A DNA stretch of 64,000 nt from Whitmania pigra (GCA_021613335.1 JAJTWR010000051.1:268501-332500); one strand, 5' to 3'; positions 32,900-45,450 are shown, counted from the first letter of the stretch. Numbers and translations are program-made. Notes: generated by a model from the sequence alone, not told the origin.

Positions 32900-33086
32900 T
32901 AATTGTAACTTCATTTATATAGCGCCATATGCATAGCGTCAGAGGCGCTTCTTGTAACCATTTATATAGCGCTCCTTCCCAAGGGCGCTGGCGGCAGTGC
33001 AGGCTGGGTTTCGAACACGACACATTACGACTGTTGTCATTACCGCCGTATGCAGGCACGTAACCCATTCGGCTAACCTGCACGCC
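32900..33086 (-). mobile_element. tRNA-derived SINE
   Basis: The minus strand starts ggcgtgcaggttagccgaatgg (box A TTAGCCGAATGGGT at 33076-33063), then box B GTTCGAAACCC (33016-33006), and ends with two copies of GCGCTATATAAATG (32959-32972 and 32912-32925 on +), a 3' motif shared by many animal SINEs. The cassette copy at 21460-21480 reads straight through (tttgtttcattttcgctcg), so an empty site exists. A clean target duplication is not obvious. Confidence 0.85.
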
Positions 33087-33094
33087 ATTTTCGA

Positions 33095-33145
33095 TCGTCG
33101 TTGCTTTCCCACGAATGTTTCCCTCTAATTTCTAAATGCTTTTCC
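33095..33145. repeat. 33-bp minisatellite remnant
   Basis: ccacgaatgtttccctctaa once plus a partial unit, the same family as at 21490. Here it directly abuts the 3' flank of the minus-strand gene. Confidence 0.65.
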
Positions 33146-33532
33146 ACATTATTCCAGAATGTACTGGATATAATAATAGTTATATTTGAATGTTTTTCAG
33201 CAAAGATACAATATATAATTTTTTTTGAAAAATGTACGGTGCAAAAGAAGTGACGTGTCATTTCCGGAAAAAATTTTATTTGTAAATTATAAAGACATCC
33301 TAAAGAATCAATGATTCAGACAATGCGACACTGTAAACAAAAATGAGTTATGAATACAACTTATTTTAATGTTATCATGGGTGTAGCAGATTTAAACTTA
33401 TTGACTCGATTATAATCATTACAGAAATCTGTTTCAAAGAAAAGTTTCAACTTCAAAAAAGTTTCTTCAACAATTGTTAAATAAATAAATAAATAAAAAT
33501 AAATTTGTATTATTTGAATTGATTTAAAATTC

Positions 33533-34941
33533 TCAAATCAAGTCCAATTCGCAAATGACGCAGTACATGCGAGAGCAATAGAAATCATCTAATCCACTAT
33601 TGTATAAGAAATACATGCAATAACTTGAGCCATCTGTAGGAGAATTTGGTTCCCCAGATTTCCAAGGAACTGTGGATAACAATGGCAGTACGACACCTGG
33701 AAAAGGATTCCATAGGAATGGCTGTCGTTTGCCGTTAATGTATGAATCAATTCCGGCTGTCCAAAAAATGTTCAAGGTTGGATAATCTGGATCACGGCAA
33801 TTTGGTAGGACTGCAAAAATGTTTTTGCGACTTAATTTTATTTTTTTTTCAATTATTTATTGTGATTGTTTAAATGTTCATTTATGAATTGCGAAATAAA
33901 AAAGTAAAAAAAATACAAATATATAATGCTTTACTCTCTGATTGGATGTAAAGAGAAAACAGTTGTGCATCATTCTTAAGATTCACAATAACAGGATGAC
34001 AGCTAGGATTTAGTTTATTGCATGATGTCCTGGCTATGGACCAATTCCTGTTGCCAATAAGCGTTTTGACACACTTGTTGCCTTCAACTAAATATCTAAA
34101 TCCTTCCGGACAATCTGTTGATAAATGAGCCATGCATTGATATTAATCATTTTATTTAACTGACTTAAGTAACCTGTGCCACTTATTTTTTTTTAAATTT
34201 TAATTGAATCATTTATGATCTTATTTATATCAATAAAAATACTTTGTCATGCCAAAGGGCTTAATGTGAACTTGTGTCTAAAAGAACAAAACGATTAGAG
34301 ATATTAATCTTTTTATCTCAAACTTTCCAATAAATATTTGATTTCTTTTTATAAATTGAGGTTTTTTAAAGAAATGTTGGAATACACGGGTTTTAAATTA
34401 AATTGCATTCTCCTGTGAAAAATAATTCGACATTCAAGATTTGTTATCATAAATAAGTTGTATGACATTAAATTTAAATTTAAAGATCTGGGGGAATATG
34501 ATAGAAAACAACATTTATAAATTTCTAATGAATTATATTTCGAACTCATGCTTACATGATGTAATGAACATGAACAAATACATATAATTAGGCATTTCTG
34601 AAAATGGTTAAGATTTAAAACTAACCCGTTATTGATTGGTAACCTGTGCATTCTTTATTGGTTAAGCTAATGTAATCATACCGAATGACATCTTGATAAA
34701 CAGAACATTTTTTCTCTGCCAAGCGATACTTGAAACTCCTGCACTTGTCCCTAAGAAGAATTTGACAGAATGAGAAGCATTCGATTTTAGATCTAGCCGA
34801 AGTTTCATAAACTGGAGTGCTGGTTTTACATAACTGAATTCTCGAATATGTTCCCTTTTGAATTTGAAAGTACGCTTCATGTGATGCCTGATATATCAGT
34901 GATACACTTAACGCTATTCTCATAACGCTTAACAGCCTCAT
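33533..34941 (-). CDS. Secreted PAN + C-type lectin protein, minus-strand intact gene
   Basis: Exons 34941-34626, 34114-33935 and 33810-33533 join to 774 nt (257 aa). All junctions are GT-AG and both introns are in phase 1. I chose the ATG at 34941 because the open frame upstream has no ATG. Residues 1-~24 are a signal peptide (MRLLSVMRIALSVSLIYQAS), ~27-105 a PAN/apple domain (LCKTSTPVYETSARSKIECF, CQILLRDKC, KCSVYQDVIRYDY, ECTGYQ), and ~106-257 a C-type lectin domain (CPEGFRYLVEGNKC, NWSIARTSC, FWTAGIDSYI, EPNSP, GLDDFYC, CVICELD). EPN is present and WND is replaced by LDD, as in the plus-strand gene. It lies in opposite orientation to the plus-strand paralogues, which are about half identical by eye. 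A secreted recognition protein is inferred. Confidence 0.9.
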
Positions 34942-37450
34942 TCTGTATTTTAACAAATTGGACTTATATGCTTAGAGAAAGAAGCATGAGAATAATTTAA
35001 AATAATTTGTATTTCAACTGATCACGGGTAAAATACGATTGTTTGCGTGATTGGGTGAAATAAATACTAGCGATTATGCGCATATGCAAGCTAGGCTTAT
35101 TGACGGCTCTTTTCTTTATAAAGAAGACTACTACTACTACATACAGCGTGCACATAATTGAACAGTTAAGGAAAATATATCTCATTAGAATTATTATACC
35201 TCCCCTTCACCTATAAAAAATTATTTGGAAGAGGTTGAATAGAAATTTCCTTTTCTTTCCTGTCAGCATCAAAATAACAATAAAAGTTAATGCATAATTA
35301 CTCATTTCAATTTTGAACTCCAATGTTCATGGGCCTCCTAAATTTTTTTAGGCCTCCTTTCGGCGTTCTGGCTGCACCCTTCTCTACATTTGTTTAAGCA
35401 ATGCAGTGGAAATCTGGTGATTTTGAAATGTTTGCATGTTTCTTAATGAAGAATGCAATTGAAAATAATGCATTTATAAATTGTTTGTTTATTTCAACCA
35501 TCTTCATTGCAGTTGGCGGCGAAATCACAGAAGAATTGATCGAGAGCCATTTCTGAACGATTTAAAGTTATTTTCTCAAATGCCTTTATATTGTACAATC
35601 AATAATAGTTCATTCCTTTCCATTGTCAATCATCATCTCAAAATCCATCTAAATATAATAACATCAATTGACGGCTCCATATAATAAAAGTATTTCCTGG
35701 ATAATAAGTAACGTCATAGCTGAACAAATAAACATCAAAAGCATTTTGATTCCATTCACTTTGTCTGATAAATCAATAGCTGTTAAATTAATTAAATCAA
35801 AAAATTTAGTTTAAGCACAAGTATCTGGCGATTTAATGCGCATGGTAAATGTGATAAATATCAACTACAGTGTTCAAAATGAATTGGCCCTCGGTCACCA
35901 GGCATGATAAAATTGACCCTTCAAAAAATGTAGTTGAAAATTCAATGTGGTTCTGTATGGTCATCAAAATTTTATTTTTTATTTCGAATTGCGACGTGTT
36001 TATTTTAAGGTAACCATAACAGTATGTTTAGTATCGAACGCATAACCATATGCAGTAATTTTTTTGGTTACACATTTAGTTGTCTTTGCCTAGGTCATAC
36101 TCATTAGATTTTTATTACAAAAACGAATCTTGTTGTGAAGTGCTGCGCAGTACTATTGCAGTATCGGTTTCATATGAAAAGAGCTTTCTCTGTTCTACAA
36201 CTACTGTATTTCTCGAGTAATTCGAGCATGATTTTCGTTTGAGTTAGTTGTAGTTGTGTCGTCGTACATCAATTAGTTGTCGAAATAAAACAAACCTCTG
36301 TTGTCCTTTAAAATTTAGACAAAAACCAATTAGCAATTCCTACCAATTAGTAATTCAAATGAAAGGTACAAATTTATAGCATATTTTTGTAAATATAGTT
36401 TGGTATGACCTCAGAATGAGATCGATTCAGCAGATCGTTTAAAATCTTTGACTACGATTAACAGCGCGTTTAAATTTTTTAATCTCTCCATCTTATTTTG
36501 CAATTAATTTCCCAATACACTTCTAAAAATAAATTTTATTCAATCAAGGTGTTTTATAAAGTTTTTGTTCACATTAGTCCATATTCCGCAGGTTGCTAAG
36601 GGCAACGAGTCTGTTTATGTTGTGTGGAGATAGAAAGGTATTATTTGCTGCTCAAAATATTCCCAGTAAAAGCAAATAAGTGTTCACATGACTCAATGGT
36701 TGCTGGTAAAGCACAGCATGCGGCTTTGCTTCTTGATCATTTACAATGTGGAGTTCCATAGAATGGAGCTATCTTGTATCATAGACTCAGATTCCTGGTT
36801 GAGTTTGCTATGTTCAGCTGCCTGAAATGACCAACAATTATTCAATAAATATAGTAAAAAAATCAAATACGTAAGATGTAATATTATGTTGAAGCGAATC
36901 TTCTATCAGAATTCAACAAAGACATTTTGGACGCAAAGCACTTACAATTTATATCAATCAAAGATTACTTTTTATGGAATTTTATTTTCAAAAAATTATT
37001 TCCATGCAATTCAACCGCATTCAACTTACTTATATTCAAAATTTACAATTTAAACATTAAAACAATAATTGGCGTTATCGTGCATTGCATCTAACCTAGC
37101 GTGCAAAGGACGATTTCCTGAAGTCTATTGAGTAAGCAAGACAAAAAAACAAGAAATCGTCAAAGAGGCCGGGGAGTTGTTCTGGAATTTTCTGCTGCAG
37201 AACAATAAGGCAGGATAATAGTTTGGATAACTGACTTCCACAAAAATGCTATTGTATGAAGTACGCTTATAATGCTAATCACTTTATATTAATTATCATT
37301 AGGATTTCCATTTCAAATCTAAATGGGAAAGATCTCAGAGATTTGAGAATTTTGTCTAAAAAAATTAAAAGTGATATTACACAATGACGTATTTAAATTT
37401 GGTAATTATTTTATCAGCTTCATGTTATCAACCGTCATGAGAAACATCCC
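34942..37450. other. Unassigned intergenic DNA
   Basis: 2.5 kb of AT-rich DNA upstream of the minus-strand lectin gene. ATATAAG at about 34967 lies close to the start codon but is a weak TATA candidate. I found no cassette repeats, transposon ends or convincing exons. Confidence 0.45.
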
Positions 37451-37454
37451 TTTC

Positions 37455-37597
37455 TCCAAAAAAACAACATATTCAAGCAATCCTTTAATCAAAACCGGCA
37501 CTCCAAATTTAGAAATATCATCCAGATCCCTTAGTGAATGCTTTATATTTTGTCAAATTCTGCTCCAAAGTGATTGCAATAGTTTTAAGTATTGAAA
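37455..37597 (+). pseudogene. PAN exon remnant
   Basis: Reads LIKTGTPNLEISSRSLSECF and IFCQILLQSDCNSFKY, matching CKSGTPIYERSARSAIECF/FCQILLGNNCKSFRY of the lectin genes, although the first Cys is lost. It stops at 37598, where TGAAATAAAGCAGGGGTCCGC resembles the first bases of the LTR at 45772, so a retroelement fragment may have cut the exon. It has no signal peptide or downstream exons. Confidence 0.72.
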
Positions 37598-37659
37598 TAA
37601 AGCAGGGGTCCGCAAACTAGAAAGATTTAGAGTAAGTCTATTAAGCAAGTTATCAAGTT

Positions 37660-37915
37660 TTATGAATTCATTGTCACAATTTTGCTTTTATTTAGCCTCA
37701 TAATTATCTTTATGACGAACGGAAGATATCGATCAAAATTTCTTTTGTTTCTAACAATTTTATAAAGATCATTCAGAATAATAAATATTCTTATTCTTTC
37801 TATAATTTTATACAACAATACAATTTTTTGTTCAACTTTGAGAATTCTCTTCCATGTGTCTACCCATTCATCAGTGCATCGATGCAGGGTAGCGGAAGAG
37901 GGCAACATCCAATTT
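37660..37915. repeat. Interspersed repeat R2, copy 1
   Basis: Contains gacgaacggaagatatcga and ctacccattcatcagtgcat, both repeated with few changes at 44165-44400 (gacgaacggaagatatcgac, ctactcattcatcggtgcat). Weaker matches occur at 49125-49230 and 49555-49640. The class is unknown. Confidence 0.7.
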
Positions 37916-38141
37916 TTTTAAAGATATCATCCTTATGAACCTTTTTGCTTATCCATTTTAAGCTGATTTAATATAGGATCCCCATTATTAGACTGAGGTA
38001 ATAACAAGCTTAGTCAAATGGAGCTTGAAAATCATCTTAACAAAAGTCAATAATAAGTGGTTTCACAAATTGTTTGACTTCAACAAACAAATTTAATTTG
38101 ATGACTTTCACTATTCATAATCTGGCGTAATCCTCCAATAA

Positions 38142-38234
38142 TTATTTAATGGTAACAAAGTCATAGACATTATCAGGTTCTTTATCGTATGTGTTCTCTT
38201 TCTGATTAACATCTTTACCGGCATTAAGCATTCA
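38142..38234 (-). other. Possible tail exon with tyrosine motifs
   Basis: The minus strand reads NQKENTYDKEPDNVYDFVTI and stops at 38142-38144. Two Tyr in acidic context (NTYDKE, NVYDFV) look like phosphotyrosine sites of a receptor tail. It lies about 150 bp downstream of the F5/8-like exon on the same strand, but I cannot define an acceptor or link the two. Confidence 0.3.
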
Positions 38235-38380
38235 TAAAAGTTTCAACTTAATAATTATTTTAAGGAGATAAAAAACTCTCTAAAGCCAAGCAATCGATGT
38301 GTTAACATGATTAAATATGAGTATAATCCTATTAAATGGTTTTATTTAAAATCTTCTTTAAATTAAAATCACTTACTTAC

Positions 38381-38570
38381 TGTTGAAGGTGTAGTCAAAC
38401 GTGCCAATATCCCAAAGCTACTGACCTTTGCAGTAAATTTAAGTTTAACCATAAACCAGCTGGTTACTCCAATTTCATCATTTGTATGGCAACATTCAAA
38501 CTGGAGAGGATTGATTCCATTCAGTCCATCAACAAAGCCAAGAATAAAGTGGACAATTGCCCAACAAATA
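38381..38570 (-). pseudogene. Lone F5/8-type C (fucolectin-like) exon
   Basis: The minus strand reads FVDGLNGINPLQFECCHTND then SWFMVKLKFTAKVSSFGILA, matching the VDG, CHT and WxxVDL core of fucolectin-like F5/8C domains, which bind sugars or phospholipids. It ends at a good donor, GTAAGTAAG (38380-38372). The usual Asp after WFMV is Lys here. No other exon of the gene was found nearby with confidence, so it is either one exon of a long-intron gene or a remnant. Confidence 0.5.
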
Positions 38571-38934
38571 AATTGAACTCTGACTTGTAGGTCTCCCAAG
38601 AACCAGATTAGTTCCAATGAGTAATTCGGAAACAATCATGATGTTTTGCAAGAAAATGTAGATTGTTTAGGTTTGAATAAGTCTCTAGAAAAAGCTTTGA
38701 TAACCCTTAAATCATAATTTCACTATATAAATATATTTTATGTTTAATTCATTATTACACGATCAATTATCATAATATAAAAATTCCAACTTATTTTAAG
38801 ACACTATTTTTTTTAGGTTGTTTGCTAAACTACCTTAAGGCTCTTAATATCCTACAAAAGTAACAAAGCATTCCATTAATTCCATAATTTTAAATTTAGT
38901 TCATAGGGATGGATATTTAAAAAAAATTTATATG

Positions 38935-39126
38935 CAGTCAAATCTCGTTACTATGCCACCTGTCGGGACCGAGCAAAAACGGCATAGTATCGAGAGTGGC
39001 GTAGTAGCGAGATTAAGGGGTGGCATAATAAATTTATTTGTATTGAAATTTCTCGGGACCGAGCAAAATTGGTATAATAGCGAGAGTGGCATAGTAGCGA
39101 GGTGGCATAGTGTCGAGATTTGACTG
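38935..39126. mobile_element. Pogo/Tigger-like MITE
   Basis: 192 bp. Left end CAGTCAAATCTCGTTACTAT, right end read inward CAGTCAAATCTCGACACTAT; the inverted match continues through GCCACC. TA follows the right end, and TG (probably a mutated TA) precedes the left. Inside are two GTCGGGACCGAGCAAAA-like blocks. There is no coding capacity. Confidence 0.88.
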
Positions 39127-40755
39127 TAATGGGTTAATGTGGACAAATAACTGCATGCTAAATTGATATCCCTCCAGCTTTGGTGTTAGTGGTCAAGAAG
39201 TCAAAAAATAATTGAAATCTGTTTTTCGACAATAAGGCCAATAAATATTATGAGTAAAGAATTTAATTTTAATTTTAATTTAATTCCAAAATGTTCAAAA
39301 CGTTTGAATGAATGACGCTTTTTGTAAAAATTCATTAAAAGCGGTTTTTAAAAAACATTTATTTTAAAAGGTGTCGAAGCAGAAAAGCACCAAAATTTGT
39401 TGCGCTGTGGACATTAATACTTCGGCGATCTCATGTTGTAGTTTGTAAAGTTAGAAATGCTAAATTATTGTTTAAAACATTTTGAATATATTTTCGTGAA
39501 GAAACTGTACACTACAACTTTTAACAAGTTGTATCACCGTATGCTACAACTAGTAATAATATAAGAAATTAACCAATCGTTGGTTTTAGTTATTATTCAA
39601 AATAATTACAGGATACAAAGTGCAATCATATTATATTTTAAATTACCCATATAACTAATATACTGAATTAATTTACAAATTAATTGATTATTTTTGTTAT
39701 TATTATTACTCCAAGATCATCCTTAACAATAAGTACTCAATAGGAATGTTACTTGAACTGCGACGCACTTGCTTGAAGATAAGACGAAGAGTTAGCGATG
39801 CGGTAATTTGGAACTCATTGCGTGTTGAACTTGTTAATTCATCCATCGTCTGCGGTTTAATATTTTTATTACTTGACTTTAACTCTGACAGACATCTGGC
39901 TAACGTTTAATTATCAAGTTATTTTTGACATTTGGGACAGCTGATAGTCTTGCTCTCAAAATACTACATAAATTGCCCTCAGTTTGTGAAATAAATGTTC
40001 TTATGAGGGCACTTTTCTAGTTCTCTATTGGTGGGTATAGAGACCTTATGACTGCTTTTCCTGCATCAACATATCATATATAGCCACTCCCATTTTGTTT
40101 AGAATTATGTTTTATGAATTTTTAACTAATTGCATGAATTTGTTTTGTACTGAAAAAATAAAATACTTAAAAAATAATCACAAAATATTCCAACAATTTT
40201 CTCTAGACTTTTGAGCAGTAGTCTTGAAAAATCATATTATAATATTTATGTAATGATTTACAAACATAATGATTCTCCAGATAAAATAAGATAACGTAAG
40301 GCTTGACAATGAAAACTGACCATTGCACTCTGAATACTACATCGACTTAGAAAAGAATTTGTGAGACAAATACATGTTTAATATAATCAATAATAGTAGT
40401 TATCTCTCAAATCTTAAATGTTTCTGAAAAATCGGTAAACTGATAAATTAACCCATATATTGTAATTTTTGTTTTGGATTTCGAGGATGTCTACACAGAT
40501 AGGCACTGACGATGTTTTCAAGAACACATTTAATTAATTCTAGTAATAACAGTTCAAAAAGTTTTTATTAAAAAACATTTGCTAAATTAGGTTTATATAT
40601 GTTATGTGTGCAAGCTAAACTGCTATCCTCCCAGCTTTAGTGTTATGAAGTCAAAATAAAAACTGAACTATCATTTGGCATTAAGGTCAATAATAATTAT
40701 AGGTAAATTTACTTAGAATATTAGAGTATCTAGCACATCAACTTCATAAATATAC
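39127..40755. other. Unassigned intergenic DNA
   Basis: 1.6 kb, AT-rich, between the MITE and the solo LTR. 40600-40640 (gtgcaagctaaactgctatc) is similar to 39150-39190 (ctgcatgctaaattgatatc), hinting at a small local duplication. No genes seen. Confidence 0.45.
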
Positions 40756-40759
40756 ATAA

Positions 40760-41067
40760 TGTTGTAAACTTAGATTTTTGGAAATTAATTAAGTTTATAT
40801 TGCTAATATAATTAAATTTATACTTAATTATATTTGGCATCTTTTCCGGGCACGTGGGATCTATTTTTGCTACAGAAAAGCATTCTCGATAATCACCTGA
40901 CAAACAACGAGAATCAGACAACTTAGAAGCCCAAATAACCATTTGCATCCTTAAGTACCTCAATTCCTTAAACGTTTAACTTCTATTATTCAGTTCCGTT
41001 AATTGAATACCTGCTCTAATAATCTTATTAGTTAACTTACTTATTTGCGGACCCCCGGGTTATTTCA
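40760..41067 (+). mobile_element. Solo LTR, plus orientation
   Basis: 308 bp from TGTTGTAAAC to GGTTATTTCA, nearly identical to the reverse complement of the LTRs at 45772 and 47331. The flanking 4 bp are ATAA and ATAT, an imperfect target duplication. No internal sequence remains. It is younger than the solo LTR at 6388, judging by similarity. Confidence 0.88.
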
Positions 41068-41268
41068 ATATTAAGCAACATCTACAAAAATCATTAGGAT
41101 AGTTTAACTAAGTTTAATGCATAAATTAAGCATAGTCAAATAGTCTTTAAAATTTAAATTACACATTTAAGAATTCATCTAAAATTTCTGGAAACAAGAT
41201 AATATAACATAGCAGTAATAAAATGTAGTGTTGTCAAAGCAGTATGGTTTATCATTAACATCAGATTT

Positions 41269-43446
41269 TTAGATGCCAGCATACACCGATGTCCAAAAGG
41301 TCCATTTCGAAGAGCTTTGAAGATCTGATAATGCATACCCATTTATGTGCTTGTTAATTTGGCAAAGCATTTCTCGACGATTGTGGTTGAAAGAATCACC
41401 ATTATAGTAGCTACAATAAATAGAACATTGAGTAGCTGTCAAGTGGTCCAATTGGACTATTGGTGCAGACGATAGTTTCCGATTGTTTGCCACTAACTTC
41501 CAAATTTTAGAATCTACGAAAGTAAAAGTTTATTTTATAGATTATAAATTCTTTCATCATGAAATTAGTAACTCATGCGTTTTACATCACAATTTTAAGA
41601 TAGTGTTTACATAAAACAATTCAAATTAGAAAAACGACATTATACCTGAAGACAACTTAGAATTCACAAAGAGGAATTATAGCAGATATTTAATCATTAT
41701 TTAAAACTCATCATTATTGCTTCTTTTAGTCAACTAACACTTACATTTGTTTAAAACTGTGTAGGCCTCGACTTCACACATACCGAAATAACCATCAAGG
41801 GCTCCATAAGCTTGTTGAGCGATGAAGAATCTATAAGCAGGCAGATTGGCATTACATTGCAAAGTGACTCTAGTTCCAGCTTTCATACCACCAGGATATC
41901 GAGCGCAAAGTGGATATTGTCCACGAACAAGTGTAGCAAAATCATTCTCAGAGAAACCGATCAGGAAGTTTGACATTCTTGGAGCAGCTAAAAGCAGACA
42001 AGAAAATGTTCATCGTTAAACGTCATCTCATTGGCGTCGTCTTTTGTCATCCTCGAGTAAGTAAAGATACGCAAGGAAATAATTAATGTTTATTTAATTG
42101 CATTAAATGTGATTTACGTTTTATATTAAAGCAAATTTACCGTAAGTAGAATTCCTGCTTGTGACTGCAACATAATCGATGGTATATTTTTCCAACATGT
42201 CAATTTTTACCCAATTTTGTTTAAAAAGGTATTCTTGGGATTCATGACAGAACCCATGAGCTTGATAAGTATCTCTTATCCCATCAACAGCTTTGGATGG
42301 ATTGTATGTTGAGCTGGCATTATAGTAATTATTTGCTGGCTTTTTGTAAAGGACATTATTTCTTCTTTGGTTAACTGTGTTTGTAATTGACATTTTTACA
42401 TTTGATTTCGGCAATTCAATGATTCATATAAAATAAAAATAAATTCAAAGCATTTAATTTTAATTTAAAAAACAAGTGATTTTTATATCCTTACATTCAG
42501 CCCAGGATCCAATTGCAACTATTTCACAAATTACCAACTGATACAAAGACACTTTTGTCTGAACAATAAACAGGTATCTTATAGCTTTCCACGCTTCATT
42601 TGAGCAGTTAAATTTCGATATTTTTCCACCTGTGTAAGAATCAGTGGACACCATTGGGCAGTTAATTGTAAGGTATGTTTCATTTCTAATGTCTTCCACA
42701 TTGGTGAGAAGTACTTGAAGGTAATCTAAATTTTAATTTAAATTGGTATTTAAAAGATAAATCAAGTGTGTTCAAATGTGATTTGGTCACAAAAATATAA
42801 TTGATCCATGTTTTAATGTTTTAGATTTTAAAATGCCTTCAAAACAATAACAATTACAGCATGATCATAATTGTTATAGTGTTTACCAAAGCTCAGAACT
42901 CCGTATAGAGTCACTTGTAGCATATTGTATTTCCACAAGAGATCCACGTACATATACTGATATCCGGGATTGCTGGATGTAAAACATGTAGTATTATCTC
43001 CATCAACTGCTAAAAAACCTGTGTTACTTCCAGTGTAAGAACTTTGGTTGCAAAGTTTACCATAAGCCACGTTTTCTTCCGCTACTACCATGGTCCACAT
43101 GAAGGCTGTTGATTGAATTTTAGAATTGAGAACTTACCTTGACAAGGACGGAATAGACCTTTAATGGACTTATAACATATAAACGTTTGATGAACTTTTG
43201 ATTAATTAATTTCCGAATTAAGTCCGGAATTTGAAACAGTTATTGTTTCCTTACACAATTGCAACCAGTTAACAAGAAGCAGTTAAAACATTCCAATAAT
43301 ATCATCTTAAATATCCTTAAATTTAAATGCTTGTTTTTTTTTATTTAACTCGATAATTTAAAATAATTTGTTTGATTTAATTAAAAAGTTTAATTTAATC
43401 CTTGCCAACCTTTGGTAAGAAAAATCAACAGCATTAACAAAACCAT
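41269..43446 (-). CDS. Secreted double F5/8C (fucolectin-like) + PAN-like protein
   Basis: Six exons: 43446-43410, 43105-42887, 42725-42495, 42374-42141, 41987-41745, 41513-41269. They sum to 1209 nt (402 aa), every junction is GT-AG and every intron is in phase 1. Exon 1 codes for only 12 residues of signal peptide (MVLLMLLIFLTK), the rest being in exon 2. Exons 2-3 form a first F5/8C domain (ENVAYGKLCNQSS, AVDGDNTTCF, MYVDL, ICEIVAIG). Exons 4-5 form a second (NPSKAVDGIRDT, WVKIDMLEKYTIDYVAV, RVTLQCNANLPAYRFFIAQQ, CEVEAY). Exon 6 is a PAN-like domain (SKIWKLVANNRKL, ATQCSIYCSYY, LCQINKHINGY) ending in a stop at 41271-41269. Such domains bind glycans; a secreted recognition lectin is inferred. 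The exon 1 donor is GTTGGC, weak but conserved in the plus-strand paralogue. Confidence 0.9.
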
Positions 43447-43500
43447 CTTAAATTTTGATTTATTGCAAGTTAATATAATAATATCAATTTCAATTTTTTT

Positions 43501-43508
43501 TTATATAG
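43501..43508 (-). promoter_or_regulatory. TATA box of the F5/8C gene
   Basis: CTATATAA on the minus strand, 55 bp before the ATG at 43446, giving a 5' UTR of about 25 nt. The plus-strand paralogue has TATAAAAA (49945-49952) at a similar distance from its ATG (50003). A second candidate, TATAAAAGG at 43700-43692, would give a ~220-nt leader. Confidence 0.55.
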
Positions 43509-43749
43509 TCTTATCGACTGCGCCAGTTGTTGAGTCTTTGCAAAAATAACAAGTTAAACAGAAAACTTTTGGCTGTCAAATATTCAGAAACAGAAACAAG
43601 AACGGAAATATCGCTAATGGCTGCCAAGTACGTATTCGCATGTAACATCGCACAACTATCGTACTCCGTACAAACTCTCCCGCTCCCGGTTCCTTTTATA
43701 TTCCAAGATGGCGTCACAACAATTCTTATGTCGAATATAAAATTAAACT

Positions 43750-44160
43750 GACTGAACCAGCGACTTACAAATCAATTAATTATTTAAATTTTAAAACGTT
43801 TTTACAAATAACAAATTTTCTTCAGAATTGGAATTTCTTTTACCCTGTGTTCAAGAATGAGGGAATTTGTACAGCTGAGCATAATCACCGTGCGTATGCA
43901 ATTGTTTTTGGATTAATTTTTGTCGGTGAAAGTTATGGTCTGTTGATTATAATTTCTTGAATCGATCGAAGTATGACACCCTCGTCTCAAACGACGTTAA
44001 AAATGAGATGTATTTTACTGGGCCTTTAATTAAAAAATTATTCGTTGTTTTGAATGTTAATTTAATGAGAAAAACATGCAGCTTTTGCCTGGTACTCCTG
44101 GTAATTATTATGCTGTGAAAAAACTGTTTAATTTTAATTAAGACCCTCTTCGGACTAACG
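43750..44160. other. Unassigned intergenic DNA
   Basis: Nothing recognised upstream of the F5/8C gene. Confidence 0.4.
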
Positions 44161-44164
44161 AGTT

Positions 44165-44400
44165 TTTTGAGTTCATTGTTTACAATTTCGCTTTTAGTCT
44201 CATAATTACCTCCGTGACGAACGGAAGATATCGACCAAAATGTCTTTTGTTTCTAACACTTTTATAGAGTTCATTCAGATTAATAAATATACTTATTCTT
44301 TCCGCACTTGCATATGACAATACAAATTTTATGCTCGCTTTTTTATGTTCGCCTGTGTCTACTCATTCATCGGTGCATCGAGGCAGGGTCATGGAGAAGG
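44165..44400. repeat. Interspersed repeat R2, copy 2
   Basis: Pairs with 37660-37915 over about 230 bp in the same orientation. 44401-45130 beyond it holds no gene I can support; the 73-codon frame at 44771 has no family resemblance. Confidence 0.7.
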
Positions 44401-45139
44401 AGCTAGTGTCAAAGATATACGTAAATGTTTTGGTTCGACATACAAATACAACAATTATTATTATTATTATGGTGAATACTTAGTAATAATAATGTAATAC
44501 AACAAATATTTATAATATGTAATGATTAATAAGTAAGGCGTAATATTAAAAGCCTCAGATGCGCCTTTGAGATGGATCTTAAATACAAACAGCTTAAATC
44601 ACAAAAACAAAAATTCCATTAATTTCTAACAAACCTATCCTTCATTAAGTGAAACAGCACTAAAACTTAAATAAACTTAATAAATAAACAATTTAACATT
44701 AAAGCTTTTTCCTGATCAGCCTCAATGAAAACAGCAAACATTTCCGATCATCCAGCCATCACTCAATTTCATGGCAGCAAACATTACTTCGAGAAACAGC
44801 CTCGATGACTCTCAATGGGGTCTATCCACCGAAGAATGCATTTCACATTCAGACGATAACTTACAAAAGACAATTCATGAGATTTATATTTCTGTTTGTA
44901 TTTCGGATGTTTCAGTTCTTTTGAATATTTTTTTGATTGTCTTTGAACACGAAACATCATCGATGCTCATAAAACTAAGTGTGGCAAACTAACAACCGCA
45001 AACTAATTACATGCAGTTAACTATTGCCATTCAAATATTTAATATTGAGTTAGACAAATATCAATTCAAATATTGATTACTGAGTTAGAGAAATATAAAT
45101 TATTATCCTTATATTATTATTTAATAACTAAATTTAGAA

Positions 45140-45450
45140 GGAAATTTGGAAAGATTACAACGATATCAGTTCAATAGTCTGAAAAGAAGAGGGGATCTCA
45201 TCAAAGCTTTAAAGAATTTACAGGAAAAAAAAGACTTTAAAATCTTCAACAGTTTTTCGAAGCTCAAAAAAAGTTTCCATAAGAGGGCACAATTGCAGGT
45301 TTTATAGAAAGAGTTCTGGAAAAATAATTACTTCAGCGTAAGGAATTACCCTTTGGAATAAATCAGATAAAGACATTATCCATGCGGATTCAGCAGATAA
45401 ATTTATAAACGAGAATTTTGTAATCTATAAGGGAAGGTTTGCCCGTTTTG
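45140..45450 (+). pseudogene. LINE polymerase C-terminal remnant
   Basis: Reads RLQRYQFNSLKRRGDLIKAL, then KKDFKIFNSFSK, then frame-shifted KNNYFSV, following the order of the LxSLxxRRxRGDLI, KDFFxL and RKNYFSVR blocks near the C-terminus of CR1/Jockey-like polymerases. There are several stops. The family is different from the VQRRFTK cassettes. Confidence 0.55.

Noticed and set aside
43106..43138. A 32-bp GT-AG intron just before exon 2 of the F5/8C gene
   Set aside because: CAAG|GTAAGT...CAACAG looks like an ultra-short intron, but the upstream frame lacks a start and is closed, whereas the exon at 43446-43410 has a conserved counterpart at 50003 and gives the right phase.
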